A DNA stretch of 64,000 nt from Heligmosomoides polygyrus polygyrus (Eukaryota; Nematoda; Chromadorea; Rhabditida; Heligmosomidae): contig OX377202.1 in assembly GCA_947396885.1 (NCBI GenBank), positions 108,084,221 to 108,148,220 on the forward strand, in the 5' to 3' direction. Below, piece by piece: positions 42,196 to 53,600 of the stretch. The notes below the pieces were generated by a model. That model ran no database searches. It saw only the letters and a program-made list of their open reading frames with translations, and was not told where the DNA came from. The first letter of the stretch is position 1; each line of letters starts with the position of its first letter. A program made the translations under genes and the position numbers.

Positions 42196-43744
42196 GCCGT
42201 AGTTTATGCTTGCATCGCCACGCGGCGCGGCACCGCGAGTGCCATCGATATCGATTTTTCGCGCCGTCCGATAGATACCTATTCCGAATATGGCCAATGT
42301 TATACTTCGGCGACGCGTCGGCCGACGTCGGCGACGCTGTGCTTTGCGGGCAGCTACGCACTGCGTGGCAGCCCGCCCAACACAGCGTCGCCGACGACGT
42401 CGCCGAGAGCTCCGCAGGGGGGTGTTATACTTCCGCCGCCGACGTCGGTGGCGACGTCGTCCGTGGGTCGGTCGCCGCGCTGTGCACGGCGACGGGCCGT
42501 CGCCGGCCTCATTCAAGGCTGGGAAAAAATGCGCTCAGAGGGAGTATTTTGTTTGTGGGTGGGTTCTTCGTTCCCGGCACTGTCAACATCCTCGGCGGAC
42601 CTCGAATTACGAAATCGAAAGTGCAAAAACGCCCATCTTGCGGGCACAAATGGTGCCTTTTTTACTCTTCATGTCCATTTAAAGTTAGTCACATGAGGAC
42701 TTCACAGAATTCTTGTGGTTTTTAATATGTAGCAGTTCTATTCCAACGAAAAATGTTTTCTTTAAGGCTTGCAGAAAAATATGTAAAAAGTTACTTTGGT
42801 GTGTTCTTTAACAAACAACGAAATTGAGGCAGATAACAGAGTTTCAACAGAAAAAAGGCATAAAAATATACGTATCTCTACCTGATAGACGGAAGTGAGT
42901 GTTTTTTTATACTGCCTAATTCTAATAATACTGGGTGTCTCAAGAAATGAATGCACTGTTAGAAAGGTGATAACTTTGGTCACAAAAAGGTACTGAAGAA
43001 GTTAAATGCTCATATAAAATCTTAAGCAAATAGGAATTTTTTGACGTATGAACGTATAGATTGCGCCATGCACACGTCTGTTTTTATCTGCTTTTTTGAT
43101 GTTTAGAACTTGACAACGACGTGAAAGACACGTAGCATGCGAGTTTAGTGATTACAGAATTTAAATGTGAGCAGCAGACCTATTTTCCGAAACGGATTCT
43201 GGGGACTGATGAAGCAACATTAAAGCTGAATGGAGAGGTTAATCAGCATAACTGCAGCTACTGGGCGGCGGAAAAGGCTATTGGCCAATGGCGTATACCC
43301 CGCGGCATATCGCGGGCAGTGACTTCAGGGTATCGTGGGTCAGATAGCCTGCTATAGGCAAATTATAGCAGCTATGCCAGGGGGCGTAGCCCTGCTCATG
43401 GCGGACATAAATACCCGTTACGAGCGTACCAGGGTGGTCTTTTTTGTGGTAGTACATGGCAGTTCTGCTAATTGCAAACTCATTTGGTGTTGCTTCTTTC
43501 ATCTCGCAATTGCATGATTTATTGCACTGAAAGACTCCGGCGTCTGTGGCGACGTCGGCTGCGTCTGTGGCGACGTCGGCGACGTCTGTGGCGACGTCGG
43601 CGACGTCGCTGGTGACGTCAGCGTCGGCCGACGTCGGTGACGGGCCGTCGCTGACGTGTCGCAGCATCGGCGACGCGTCGCCGAAGTATAACATAGGCCT
43701 ATGCGGGTGCCGCGCCGCGTAGCGGCGCAACTATAAACTATGGC
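42196..43744. mobile_element. 1.5-kb TWA-target element with CG-rich nested core
   Basis: The ends GCCGTAGTTTATGCTTGC and GCAACTATAAACTATGGC are inverted, with TAA at 42193-42195 and 43745-43747. A second pair of ends (GTTATACTTCGGCGACGCG near 42300 and GCGTCGCCGAAGTATAAC near 43675) lies just inside, so one MITE is nested in another. The CG-rich core is built of GGCGACGTCGG units, with four tandem copies of an 18-bp unit at about 43545-43615. Confidence 0.7.
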
Positions 43745-43747
43745 TAA

Positions 43748-43939
43748 GGCCCCTTTTATACTTCGTCGCGGCGCGACGCGGTCGCCACGCAATAAGGCCA
43801 AATTGATCGATCGCGTCGCACAATCAATATGGCCACTATACGTGGCGTGCGTCGCCCGGCGACGAAGTGTAAACGATTTAATCGATCAATTTGGCCACTA
43901 TACATGTCATCGCTCGGCGTCGGAAGTATAAACGGGGCT
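43748..43939. mobile_element. TWA-target MITE, middle of a three-element array
   Basis: GGCCCCTTTTATACTTCGTC and GGAAGTATAAACGGGGCT form the ends. TAA flanks both sides (43745-43747, 43940-43942). The arms contain CCAAATTGATCGATCGCGTC, also present at 4597-4730. Confidence 0.8.
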
Positions 43940-43942
43940 TAA

Positions 43943-44053
43943 GACCTATGTTATACTTCGGCGACGTCGGCGGCAGTGTTGAGCGGGTATTACGCAGTGC
44001 GTGGCAGCCAGCGCAACACTGTCGCCGACGGTCGCCGAAGTATAACATAGGCC
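43943..44053. mobile_element. TWA-target MITE, last of the array
   Basis: GACCTATGTTATACTTCGGC and GCCGAAGTATAACATAGGC bound 111 bp whose arms pair through CAGTGTTG/CAACACTG. TAA lies at 43940-43942 and 44054-44056. It matches the nested core ends at 42300 and 43675. Confidence 0.8.
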
Positions 44054-44059
44054 TAAGAG

Positions 44060-45115
44060 GATTCGCTGAAGAGCAACGTAACAGTGGCACGGCATTTGAA
44101 AAAGAAGGATTAACATGCTGCAACAATGACCGAACATCGGCAATCTCGTCGTGTTGAAGTGAGTGCGTCTTTTCTTTTGCGCAACAAAGGTGATCCTTTT
44201 TTGGAACGTATATTATGACATTATGACAAGGGCGCGTGTAGCGCAGTCGGAGGAGGCGCGACTGCCGCGTGCACCCGATACAAGGTTCCTGGTTCGGATT
44301 TCCCGCCTAGGCCAACCAAGCCTTCCATCCCTCTGGGTCGGTGAATTGGTACCAGACGTGTCTGGGAAGGATAGAGCGCTGACTTGTTCATCGGCTGGCC
44401 ACCGCAAGTCATAGTATGGCCAAATACGCATTCAAATCACCTCCACGACATCCCGTAGAAGTAGAATGCGCTGGCGCATCCCAGAAGGGATTGAGTAACG
44501 CCGTCCTTTATCCTTTATCCTTATATTATGATATGAAACGAAACATGAATTCTCTACGGAAATCGACGGCGTTCAGGTCAATGGTTGGAACACGTCTAAG
44601 CTTCAAAGCCGGCATTGCACCAAAGAATTAAATGCTTGGTGGTTAAAAGCCGCTTTGTCCCACCACAGATTCCTGGCATCCGGTGAAGCAATCACAGCGG
44701 AGAGGTGCTGCGAGGAGCTCAATACCATGCACTAAAAGTTGCATCGAATCCACCGGATTTGATCAATAAAGAAGGCGTCATTTCCGTGACACGCTCGATC
44801 GCACGTTTCCCTGATGAGAAAATAAAACTGATTCAGTTGCGATATGAAACTATCGACCATCCTCCATACTCGCCAAATCTTTTTCCTGAGGTGTATCAGT
44901 TTTTCCAGCATTGCGACATTCTCCTGCTCGAGAAATGCTTCCGCAACCAAGACTGCAAAAAAGGCATTCGACGATTTCGTCGCCTCCTGAGCTCCAGAAT
45001 TTTGCTCTGCTGGAATATCTAAAGAAGTCTTTTGTTGGAGGAAAGGGTTGATTGTTTCGATGGTTATTTCGATTGAAACGTTTCTCTTTGGAGAAAGCTA
45101 GAGTATTCCAAAGTA
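44060..45115 (+). mobile_element. mariner pseudogene interrupted by a SINE
   Basis: Frames on + recall the mariner order: LLRNKGDPFLERI-like, then after the SINE a W-L-x-R-S linker, SGEAITAERCCEELNTMH, PPYSPNLFPE (third Asp replaced) and KKAFDDFVAS. Many stops and shifts make it dead. The family-B SINE at 44222-44515 lies within it. Confidence 0.7.
44222..44515 (+). repeat. Family-B SINE with target duplication
   Basis: The head GTGTAGCGCAGTCGGAGG, B-box-like GGTTCGGATTTCC and tail CCTTTATCCTTATA are present. TATATTATGA occurs on both sides (near 44208 and 44523), consistent with retroposition into the mariner pseudogene. Confidence 0.8.
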
Positions 45116-46405
45116 TTAGGTTGGCAAATAATTTCGTGGACTTTCAAGCATCTTCAACAAAAGTGTTTATTAACAAATAACAAGTTTCATTAAAAGTAAG
45201 ATCCGGGACTAGCTCCCGCAGGTCTGCCTCTCATTTATCAGTTAGCTGTTCTAGTCCACAGCTGTAGTAGAATTCTTGTGCTTTGAGGCCAAGAGTGCTT
45301 GGAGCTGCATTCTGACCTGGTTCGCATTAATAAATCGCTTTCTAACCAAAGAGTGCTGCAGCGAACTAGTATAGGAAGGTAGTAGCCAGTCGGTGCACAG
45401 TCTGCGCTGTATGGTGAAGGAGTTAGACGCTCCCGGCAAGGTCTTCGATTTTTTGAAACGTCCGATTCGCGACGTGTGATCTGGCGGTATCTTGTTGAAA
45501 GACAATTCCACTCCTGAAAAGCTGTCTGACCAGGAAGCTATCTCAACGGTAGGTCGCAACGCCCCAAACGTTGTATATAAGCAGATTCGCCTCCCTCTGG
45601 GAAACAACAAAATGGAAATATCTCGACTCCAACACAAACTCCGCGTAGGGTTAGGGACGACGGAATTTGGTTTGGTTGATTGTGGCGAATCATTTTTAGG
45701 AAGTGCAAAAATGGGGAATTCACAAGGGAAGCGAACCACAAACCTCTTCGTCTCACCAAGCCGCTCTCCTATCTACTGCTCCACCACTGCTCGCCTACCA
45801 CCTAGGTTTGCAGCCAATTTGAGCCCGCCATCCGCGCCAAGGAAGAGGGCTTACGCCACCCACGGCCCAGTTTCCGTCGTCCCTAACTCTGTGCACAGCT
45901 GTATTGGAGTCGAGGTACTTGCATTTTGTTGTTGTTTCCCGGAGGGAGACGATTCTGTCCATATACAACCCTTAGGCCGTTCCGACCTACCGTTTAGATA
46001 GTCTCCTGGTGAACCGATTCTGGCTGAGTTCAGCCTGCGCGCGGTCAAGCTGAGAAGAGTAGATTTCACCATCAAAGCTGAATCCGCTCTTGATGAGCTC
46101 CCAGATGATAGCACCTTGGCACCACCAGACGGAAAGCACGTCACGAATCGGACGCTTCAAAACATCGGCCACTGACTGGGAGCGTCTAACTCATCCACCT
46201 TACAACGAAGACTGTGCGCCGAGCATCTACCACCCTTTTACTTCGCTGTAGCACTTCTTGATTGGAAGACGATTTATTAATTTGGACCAGGTCAAAATGC
46301 ACCACCAAGGAATCTGGGCCTGGGCCGTCAAAGCACAAGAGTTCTACAGCCGTGAAAGAGATCAGCTACTTGACAAATCGGAAAAAGTTCTGCGTTCCAA
46401 GTGAT
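45116..46405. mobile_element. Rearranged mariner copies in inverted order
   Basis: A TTAGGTTGGCAAATAATTTC end at 45116 opens a mariner on -, including FQQDTARSHVANRTFQKIED (second Asp) at about 45420-45480 and VWWCQGAIIWELIKSG at about 46020-46130. A + strand copy of the 3' half (THPPYNEDCAPSIYH-like) lies at 46140-46405. The two 3' halves are inverted copies of each other with a foldback (45537-46013) between. Confidence 0.65.
45537..46013. mobile_element. Smaller foldback of the ACGGTAGGTCG family
   Basis: CTATCTCAACGGTAGGTCG and CGACCTACCGTTTAGATAG are the ends. The arms pair through GGGACGACGGAATTT with TTTCCGTCGTCCCTAA. It is the family of 31975-33378 without the long inner tRNA-like part. 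Confidence 0.72.
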
Positions 46406-46594
46406 CTTATTTTGTCACTTGTTAATACGTACTTTTGTTGAAGATGCTTGAGAAACCACGAAGTAACCTAATAGGTGCTTCAAAACGGTCATTATTTTTG
46501 TACCACCCTAGTAGCTTTTTTGGACACAGCACTCTCAAATTAAGCATGACTACAGCTACACAGGCTTCCCTGATAGATAGATGGATAGAGGATG

Positions 46595-46880
46595 AAGGAC
46601 GGCGTTATTCAATCCTCTTTGGGATGCGCTAGCGCGTTCTACTTCTACGAGATGTGGTGGAGGCGATTTGAATGCGTATTTGGCCATACAATGAATTGCG
46701 GTGGCCAACTGATGAACAAGTCAGTGCTCTATCCCTCCCAGACATGCCTGATACGAATCATCAACCTCGGAGGGATGGAAGGCTTGGTTGGCCTGGGCGG
46801 GAAATCCGAACCAGGAACCTGGTATTGGATGATCGCGACAGTCGGCACCTCCCCCGACTGCGCTACGATGATAGATGTAT
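46595..46880 (-). repeat. Family-B SINE, antisense
   Basis: In reverse order it shows GTTCTACTTCTACGAGATG, CGGAGGGATGGAAGGCTTGG, GGGAAATCCGAACCAGGAAC and a decayed CGACTGCGCTACGA head. It lies between the mariner remnants and the channel gene. Confidence 0.7.
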
Positions 46881-46959
46881 GTAACGCCTACTATTAGTTT
46901 GGTGCTTATCCCTTCACCCACAAGTCTGTCATGGTTCGCCTAACCTATGTCAGCTGAGA

Positions 46960-47215
46960 TGCGCACGATGGCGCAGCAGGTGTTATCGTCCTTCCGGATA
47001 CACCCCCATTCTCCAAGCCAACCAAGCTTTCCTTCTCCTCGTGATCAATGGATTGGTACAAAACTTGTCTGGAAAGGATAAATCGCCGACTTTTCCATCG
47101 ACAGGCCACCCAAAATTAGCAACTGCGTAGGCCAAATACGCATTCAGCTATCCTCGCGGAAATCTCGCAGAAGTAGAATGCATGGCGCATCCCTATTGAT
47201 TGACTATTGCCGACC
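46960..47215 (+). repeat. Family-B SINE, decayed
   Basis: GATGGCGCAGCAGG, CAAGCCAACCAAGCTTTCC and GGCGCATCCCTATTGATTGAC keep the family order on +. The B-box is lost. The following 400 bp up to the channel gene hold no recognised feature. Confidence 0.5.
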
Positions 47216-47653
47216 TTTATCCCGCAAGCCAGGCGACGCTCAGCTTCAGATTGTCGATTCTGCCGCGCAGAAGAAGAACTCATGGCCAGTTCCGGAAGTA
47301 TAAGCTGTTGCACTACGGGACATTCTACGCATTGTCGTCGTTAACGAGGGAACAATCCTGTTTTTCAAGGGTATTTCAGCCGGACGCGCATATTTTCGCT
47401 GTTCACTGCATTATTGTGTCCAAGTGTCGGTGAACTGCAACTGAAAACAAGAAGTCAATCGTCGTCAGATGACAATGAATCGATGCCGTTGTCTAGGTGA
47501 CACTACACGTGTGTGAGAGAGGCGGCCATCGACGACGTCGCCGCTAGCGCTCCTGTGCCCCGTGGCGGCTACTCGTAGTAGAATAGCTGAATTCAACCAC
47601 TGAAACAGGCTGCTAGGTCGAATATTTCCGTGTCTCTGCTACCTCCTGGACAA

Positions 47654-50600
47654 ATGTCGACCATGCTGTGGCCATTGATCGCCGGAATTTCCGCTTTCGT
47701 TTCCATTTCCGCTGTCCTACTGCCGCAGACGCTTCCGCCGCAGACCGACGACGGCTGCTCGGACCTGAAGAGTGCCAACAAGAGTGAGTTGATTCAGGAG
47801 GACCTAGGTGACATGAAGAAGTAGGCCATGTGCTGTCAGAAGGGATGGCTTCATGTGAGGGCGGGTAGTTGAGTATTCTTGGAAGCAAAAGGGAAGGAGG
47901 CGGAAAACAGGGAGGAAAGACTAGAACATTGGACAGCCTTTTAAACAGTTTGTTCAAACACTCTCCTCCAGAACTAGAGCTTCTAGTATCAACCTCAGAG
48001 CTTCGTCTTCTAGGAAACATCCTAGGGCCAATTTCTTTCTTTTAAGACTAGTTCCATTGCTCAATAAAATAATTAAAATGAGGACTTTCTGCAGCTCCCA
48101 CATAACTCTTTTAAGGAAAAGGCCAGTAAAATTGCTTTTGCAGAAGTGTTCCAGCCTTTAATCCTGCTCTTTAATACTAGTCTTATTCTTTTACTCTTTA
48201 TTACTTCCTGTGATTCAGTTTTTGGTTGCGGCTATGTTGTCCAAACTTGCTGTTCTCGTTGTTTTTGTACCACGTAGATTTCGATATTTTCACGAATAAA
48301 TAAATAAATAAATAAGTTCCATCTATAAACATGGTAGTCAGGCGGCATGGCGACCGATCACCATAGGCTGCCCCAGAAGTCGATAATTTCGATCGATATG
48401 GATTTGTTCCAATCGAAGCTGTCTGTCGACATTTGCGTGGCTCCGTTCTTGTCCATCGATTTCGGACAAAAAGTAATGATATTGATCGAAATTGATTTGT
48501 GCCGGTCGATAAAATCTACTTGTCGGAAAACATGCTATCATAATCCTCTATCCCAGTAGAGTGGGGGGGGCATATCTGGAAATGCGAAACAAACAGTTTT
48601 TTCTGTTCCAGCTAGGGAATTGCGATTTGTTCAACGTGTCGTCCTTATAATATAGTTCAGTCTCAGTTTTATCGTCGTTTAGGAAAAAACTGGGTGAATT
48701 GCCCTCCTCACTGGGATAAATACGTGGCGACAATTTTCTGAAACAAATCGATAATTTTCGATCAATATTTGTTAGCCGATGAATTCCGTTGCCCATGTTA
48801 TGGTAACCGTTTGGGCCTGTACAGAAGCCAAAGTAAGCCAAAACACCGTCACAGCTTCCCATCTCAAGCGACTGTTTCTAGACAAAATCGATAATATGAG
48901 TCGATATTCACTGACCAGTGATTTCGGTGGTGATTCCTTCTCGTGAAACCTGTCCAACAGCATCGATCGATATTGATTAGCCAATCAATACTTCTAGGAA
49001 TCCGCTCCAAAACACTTTAATTAGCATCGATCGTTAAAAATTAGCCAATCAATACCGCCCACTTAAGGCTTAATCACTGGCCAATATTATTGTAATTCCT
49101 ATTTGATACTCTCGCTCCTAGACAAAATTGATAGTATCGATCGATATTGATTGGTAGATATTGTTCACTTGGCGTGAAGCCTGCTCATCGGCCAGCATAC
49201 ATGTTTGCGTGATTTTTACCTTGATCATATTTGTTTCTACAAATTGATGCCACTGATCATTATTGATATTATATCGCCTAATATTAGCGTTGGCACTCCT
49301 GATGTCAGAACCCAACAATATCGATCGATATTGATTTGCCAATCATTTCTATTCTCTTGTTGTGAGACCTGCCCACATCTCATAATCGTGTAGAAGGACC
49401 AACATTTTTGCGTGATTCCTATTTCAAACGGCTTTTTGTGGACAGCAATCGATAATATGGATCGATATTGATTGATGCTGTTTACTTGTGGATTCTACCC
49501 TCTCCTCCCGGCTAATATATTTTTTACAATAGACACCTGAAACGGTTAGCCCTGAACAGTGATCAATAATGTTGAGTATGTAGTAGTGAAGGCTTTCAAG
49601 GCGCAATTAATTTTGCGTGGACGCAAGGACGGACAGCCAGACCGGTTGACACACTCCTTTATGTATAGCAAGCTCGTGTGTAAACTCTTGAATTACTTGT
49701 ATCTGCCCCAGATTCGAGTTCGATTCTATGCCCGGACAAGGTGAGAACCCTGTACCATAAAGTAACTTTACATGAAGAAGGAATCGAATCTATCCTAGTC
49801 AGGAGGGGGCGACCATAAAGTGATAGTGGTGTTCATCATCCCATGCCACACAACCATATCCCATGAATTTAAATGGAAGCTCTTCCATAGTGGTACAGGC
49901 GCTGAAGTCGTCGTGGAGACTCAGTAAAGGGAATGGACATGCAAATCACCATATGCTCCCCTCCCCCCCCGATTAGGATTGGTCCAAGGAATCAAAAGAT
50001 GCCTGTTTTCGCAGACGTTGTGCAGGCAATCGGATCTATCCTAGTTCCTTGATAATATTACATTGAAGTAGAAAGCATGGCGTATCCCAAGGCGATTAAG
50101 ACCACTTTTCTCTTTATGCGTAAGCCTTCTCGAAGTTGCATGAGTGGTGATGATTCTGTTGGATTTTGATGTTCAAATTTCTGTTTTCAGGAAATTTATG
50201 ATTAAATTTGCAGTTTCCATTTTTTTAAAATTTGTCTCTGAAAAAAAGGATTTTAAACAGGTTGATCTGAAAACAATATAACACTTCAGGTTTTCTCGAT
50301 ATGAACACGCATGAACGGGAACGTCTGGAGAACTGCGTCTTCTCGTATCTGACCGATCAGGAGATGAAATTCAACCGCGATCCGAACTCGTTCCACACGG
50401 ACCCGCCACCTGAACCCAAGCTGACCATACAGGTGGACTTTTCTAAAGGAGAATGACTTCCGGGATGCGCCGCGCGTTACACTTGCGAGATTTTTTGCAT
50501 ACTGGAGCTGGAGTAGTTATCTGCTCCTTATTTCCCTTTTTGGAAGCGGAAGAGCATTGTAGCGCAGTCGGAAGAGGTGCGGGCTGTCGCATGCACCTGA

Positions 50601-53600
50601 TACCAAGTTCCTGGTTCGGATTTCCCGCTCAGGCCAACCAAGCCTTCCATCCCTCCGGGGTCGGTGAATTGGTACCGGAGTTGTCTGGAAACGGTAAAGC
50701 GCTGACTTGTTCGTTGACTGGCCACGGAATACGCATTCAACTCGCCTCCACGACATCCCGTGAAGTGGAATGCGTGGCGCATCCCAAATGGATTGAGTAA
50801 CGCCGTCCTTTATCCTTTTAACCTCTATTTCCTTCTTCCTTTCCTGGATCCATGACTCGCTTAAACATCTAAGGTCGTATCGATTTCAGGTAGACGACGT
50901 GGCCATTCGCCACGTTCAACTCACCACCGGCAGCAGTTACCAGTTTCAGATCTATGGAGATATCTACTTGGTAAATTCAAAAACGACCATTCTGGCGCAT
51001 GAGTGTGTCCAGTTCAGTTCCTTTTTTAGACCTGGGAGGACACTCGACTCCGCTGGGACTCGTCGGAGTGGAAGGTGGAAAACTTCTTCATTCACGACAG
51101 TCATAAGATTTGGTATCCAAATCTCATTGACCACAGGTGAGCAAGCAACATGGTCTCTTGTCAGCTATACTTCTTGGCGGAATACTCTCGTGTTATGTCC
51201 GACTACGGGCGCGTGTAGCGCAGTCGGAGGAGGCGCCGACGGTCGCGTGCACCCGAGACCAGGTTCCTGGTTCGGATTTTCCGCCCAGGCCAACCAAGCC
51301 TTCCATCCCTCCGGGGTCGGTGAATTGGTACCAGACTTGTCTGGGAAGGATAGAGCGCTGACTTGTTCATCGGCTGGCCACCGCAAGTCATTGTATGGCC
51401 AAATACGCATTCAACTCGCCTCCACTACATCCCGTAGAAGTAGAATGCGTGGCGCATCTCAAAAGGGATTGAGTAACGCCGTCCTTCATCCTTTATGTCC
51501 GACTTAAAGGAAATCACTGTATAGTTGAGGTGCTCGCGTATGGGTACGGTGTATTAGGTTGGAAACTTCCCGTCTTTTTTAACTTTTTATTCTGAATTTT
51601 GCTGACAGATTTTTGCATAATGCTATATACCTTTGAAAAGAGAACTCTGGTTTGCTCTATCCGGAAGTATGTTCATCTTTTTACCTTTTTTCTATTTTCA
51701 TTATCTTTGTTATATTTATTTTTTATTGTATGTACTTTTATATTTTGTATGTTTTATTTTTACTTATCTAAGTTTTTAGGTTAATAAATTGAAAAGTGAA
51801 AAAATCAACTTCGCCGACAGCGTTTCTCTGCTAACTTTTGAGTTTTTTGCACAAAGTAACATAACATTCGGAAGAGAATGATTTCCTGTACAACGTGTCT
51901 GGTGGGTTTTTCATCCATTTTAATTTTCGTTTTTCTTCAAAACTTTAAAGTGTAGTGTTAAGAGGACACGCATTATTTTTTACCAACATAAATAGCAGTG
52001 TCGAACAAAAATTAACCAAAGTGCAGAAGCTGTTTGTGTAAAGAATTTTTGTCTCCTGAACACTCCATTTTAACGTCTTGAAAATGAGCGAGAAAAGCCA
52101 ACACACGCTCTTGTAGAGCAAATCTGGGACATTGTGTAAGAAATATCAAACGTGAGCAGATTGCTCTACAAGAACATGTGTTGGGTTTTTTGCTAATTTT
52201 GATTTTCGTTAAGTTCAGGCCATTAAAATGGAGTGTTGGTGTTTAAAAGACATAACTTCTTTTGACTTTTGTAGCTTCTATTCCTTGATTAATTTTTTTG
52301 GACAGTGTAATATGTTGGAAAAATAAATGATGTCTTTTGAACACTTCACTTGATTCTCCTTAAACTTATCGAAAAATGAAAATGAACGAAAAAACCCAAC
52401 CCAGGCTCTTCTAGAGCAAATAGCCGTCTCTCAAAGCTCTTTTTCAGAGTGGATCTTTGAAAGACGAGATAGAAGGCGATTTTTTATTAGCTTTTCACTT
52501 TGTTGACCTAAAAATTGACAAGCATCAAAATGAAGAAAAAACACAATTTCTGGTAGAGCAAATCATTCTTTTTCGAACGATATTTAACACTATGCAAAAA
52601 GTTTAAGAAAATTCAGAATAAAATTTTAAGAAGCGAAGGGACTTAGTTTTCAACCAAACACTGATTGCACTGCTGTGTTTTATTAGGTTGTAAAAAAATC
52701 TTTTCATTTTTTTCAAAGATTTATTACTTGACAACTACAAGGTCAAATCATTTGAGATAAACTCCATTTTGTTCCACTACACTTCTCCAAAGACCGGATA
52801 CTTTTCCAATTCCTCTCGCTCAAAGGACTGCAGTTCTGAAGTCGTACCATTGCTGAATCCAATTTTTGATTTCTTCGTCCGTTTCAAAACATTTCCCTCC
52901 AATTTCTTGCTTAAGAGCATGGAAGAGATGGTAGTCGGTAGGGGCGAGGTCAGTACGGTGGATGTGGCATAACTCCCAGCCCGGCTCCTTTATTGCTTCT
53001 CTTGTGAGTCTAGCAACACGTGGTTTTGCATTGTCATGCAGGATCATCACCTTCGACTTCTCTCCACTTCTTAGAGATTCCCAGCAAATCACTCCTCTGA
53101 CATCCCACTAAACACTCAAGAGAATCTTCCTTTCGTGAACACTGGGCTTGAGATCAGGCTTAGGATTCTCTCCTTTTTGTACCCATTGTCTTTTTCTTTG
53201 GAAGTTGGCATACAGAACGCAGGACTCGTCGCCTGTCACCATCCGCGGCAGAAACGATTTTCTCTCGTATCTGGACAGAAGAGAAGCAGCGATGGAGGGC
53301 CGTTGACCTTTCTGAGTGTCCGACAGGGCATCACATGAATCCAAGCTCCAAATCTCCATGCAAAGCCAAGACCCTTCAGATGGATTCCCAATATCCTAGG
53401 AGAGACTTCGAGCTTCTCTGACACGTCGTCTGCCTACTATCGGTACGAGGAAGATGGGGTAGTTCAGTGTCGTTCAATTCAGATGGCCCTCCTGACCTTG
53501 CTTTGTCCTCGAGTGAATAACTTCCCTTTAAAAACTCTCCGAACCACTCATAACAGGCGCGATGAGTAGTAGATCCTAAGCCATATATATGATTAAATTG

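Noticed and set aside
42181..42682. Overlapping frames of 110-183 codons
   Set aside because: They arise from stop-poor GGCGACGTC repeats in a MITE core and give Arg/His-rich low-complexity products.
43540..43660. A CRISPR-like array of short repeats
   Set aside because: The tandem units have no spacers, lie in a eukaryotic MITE and are part of its palindrome.
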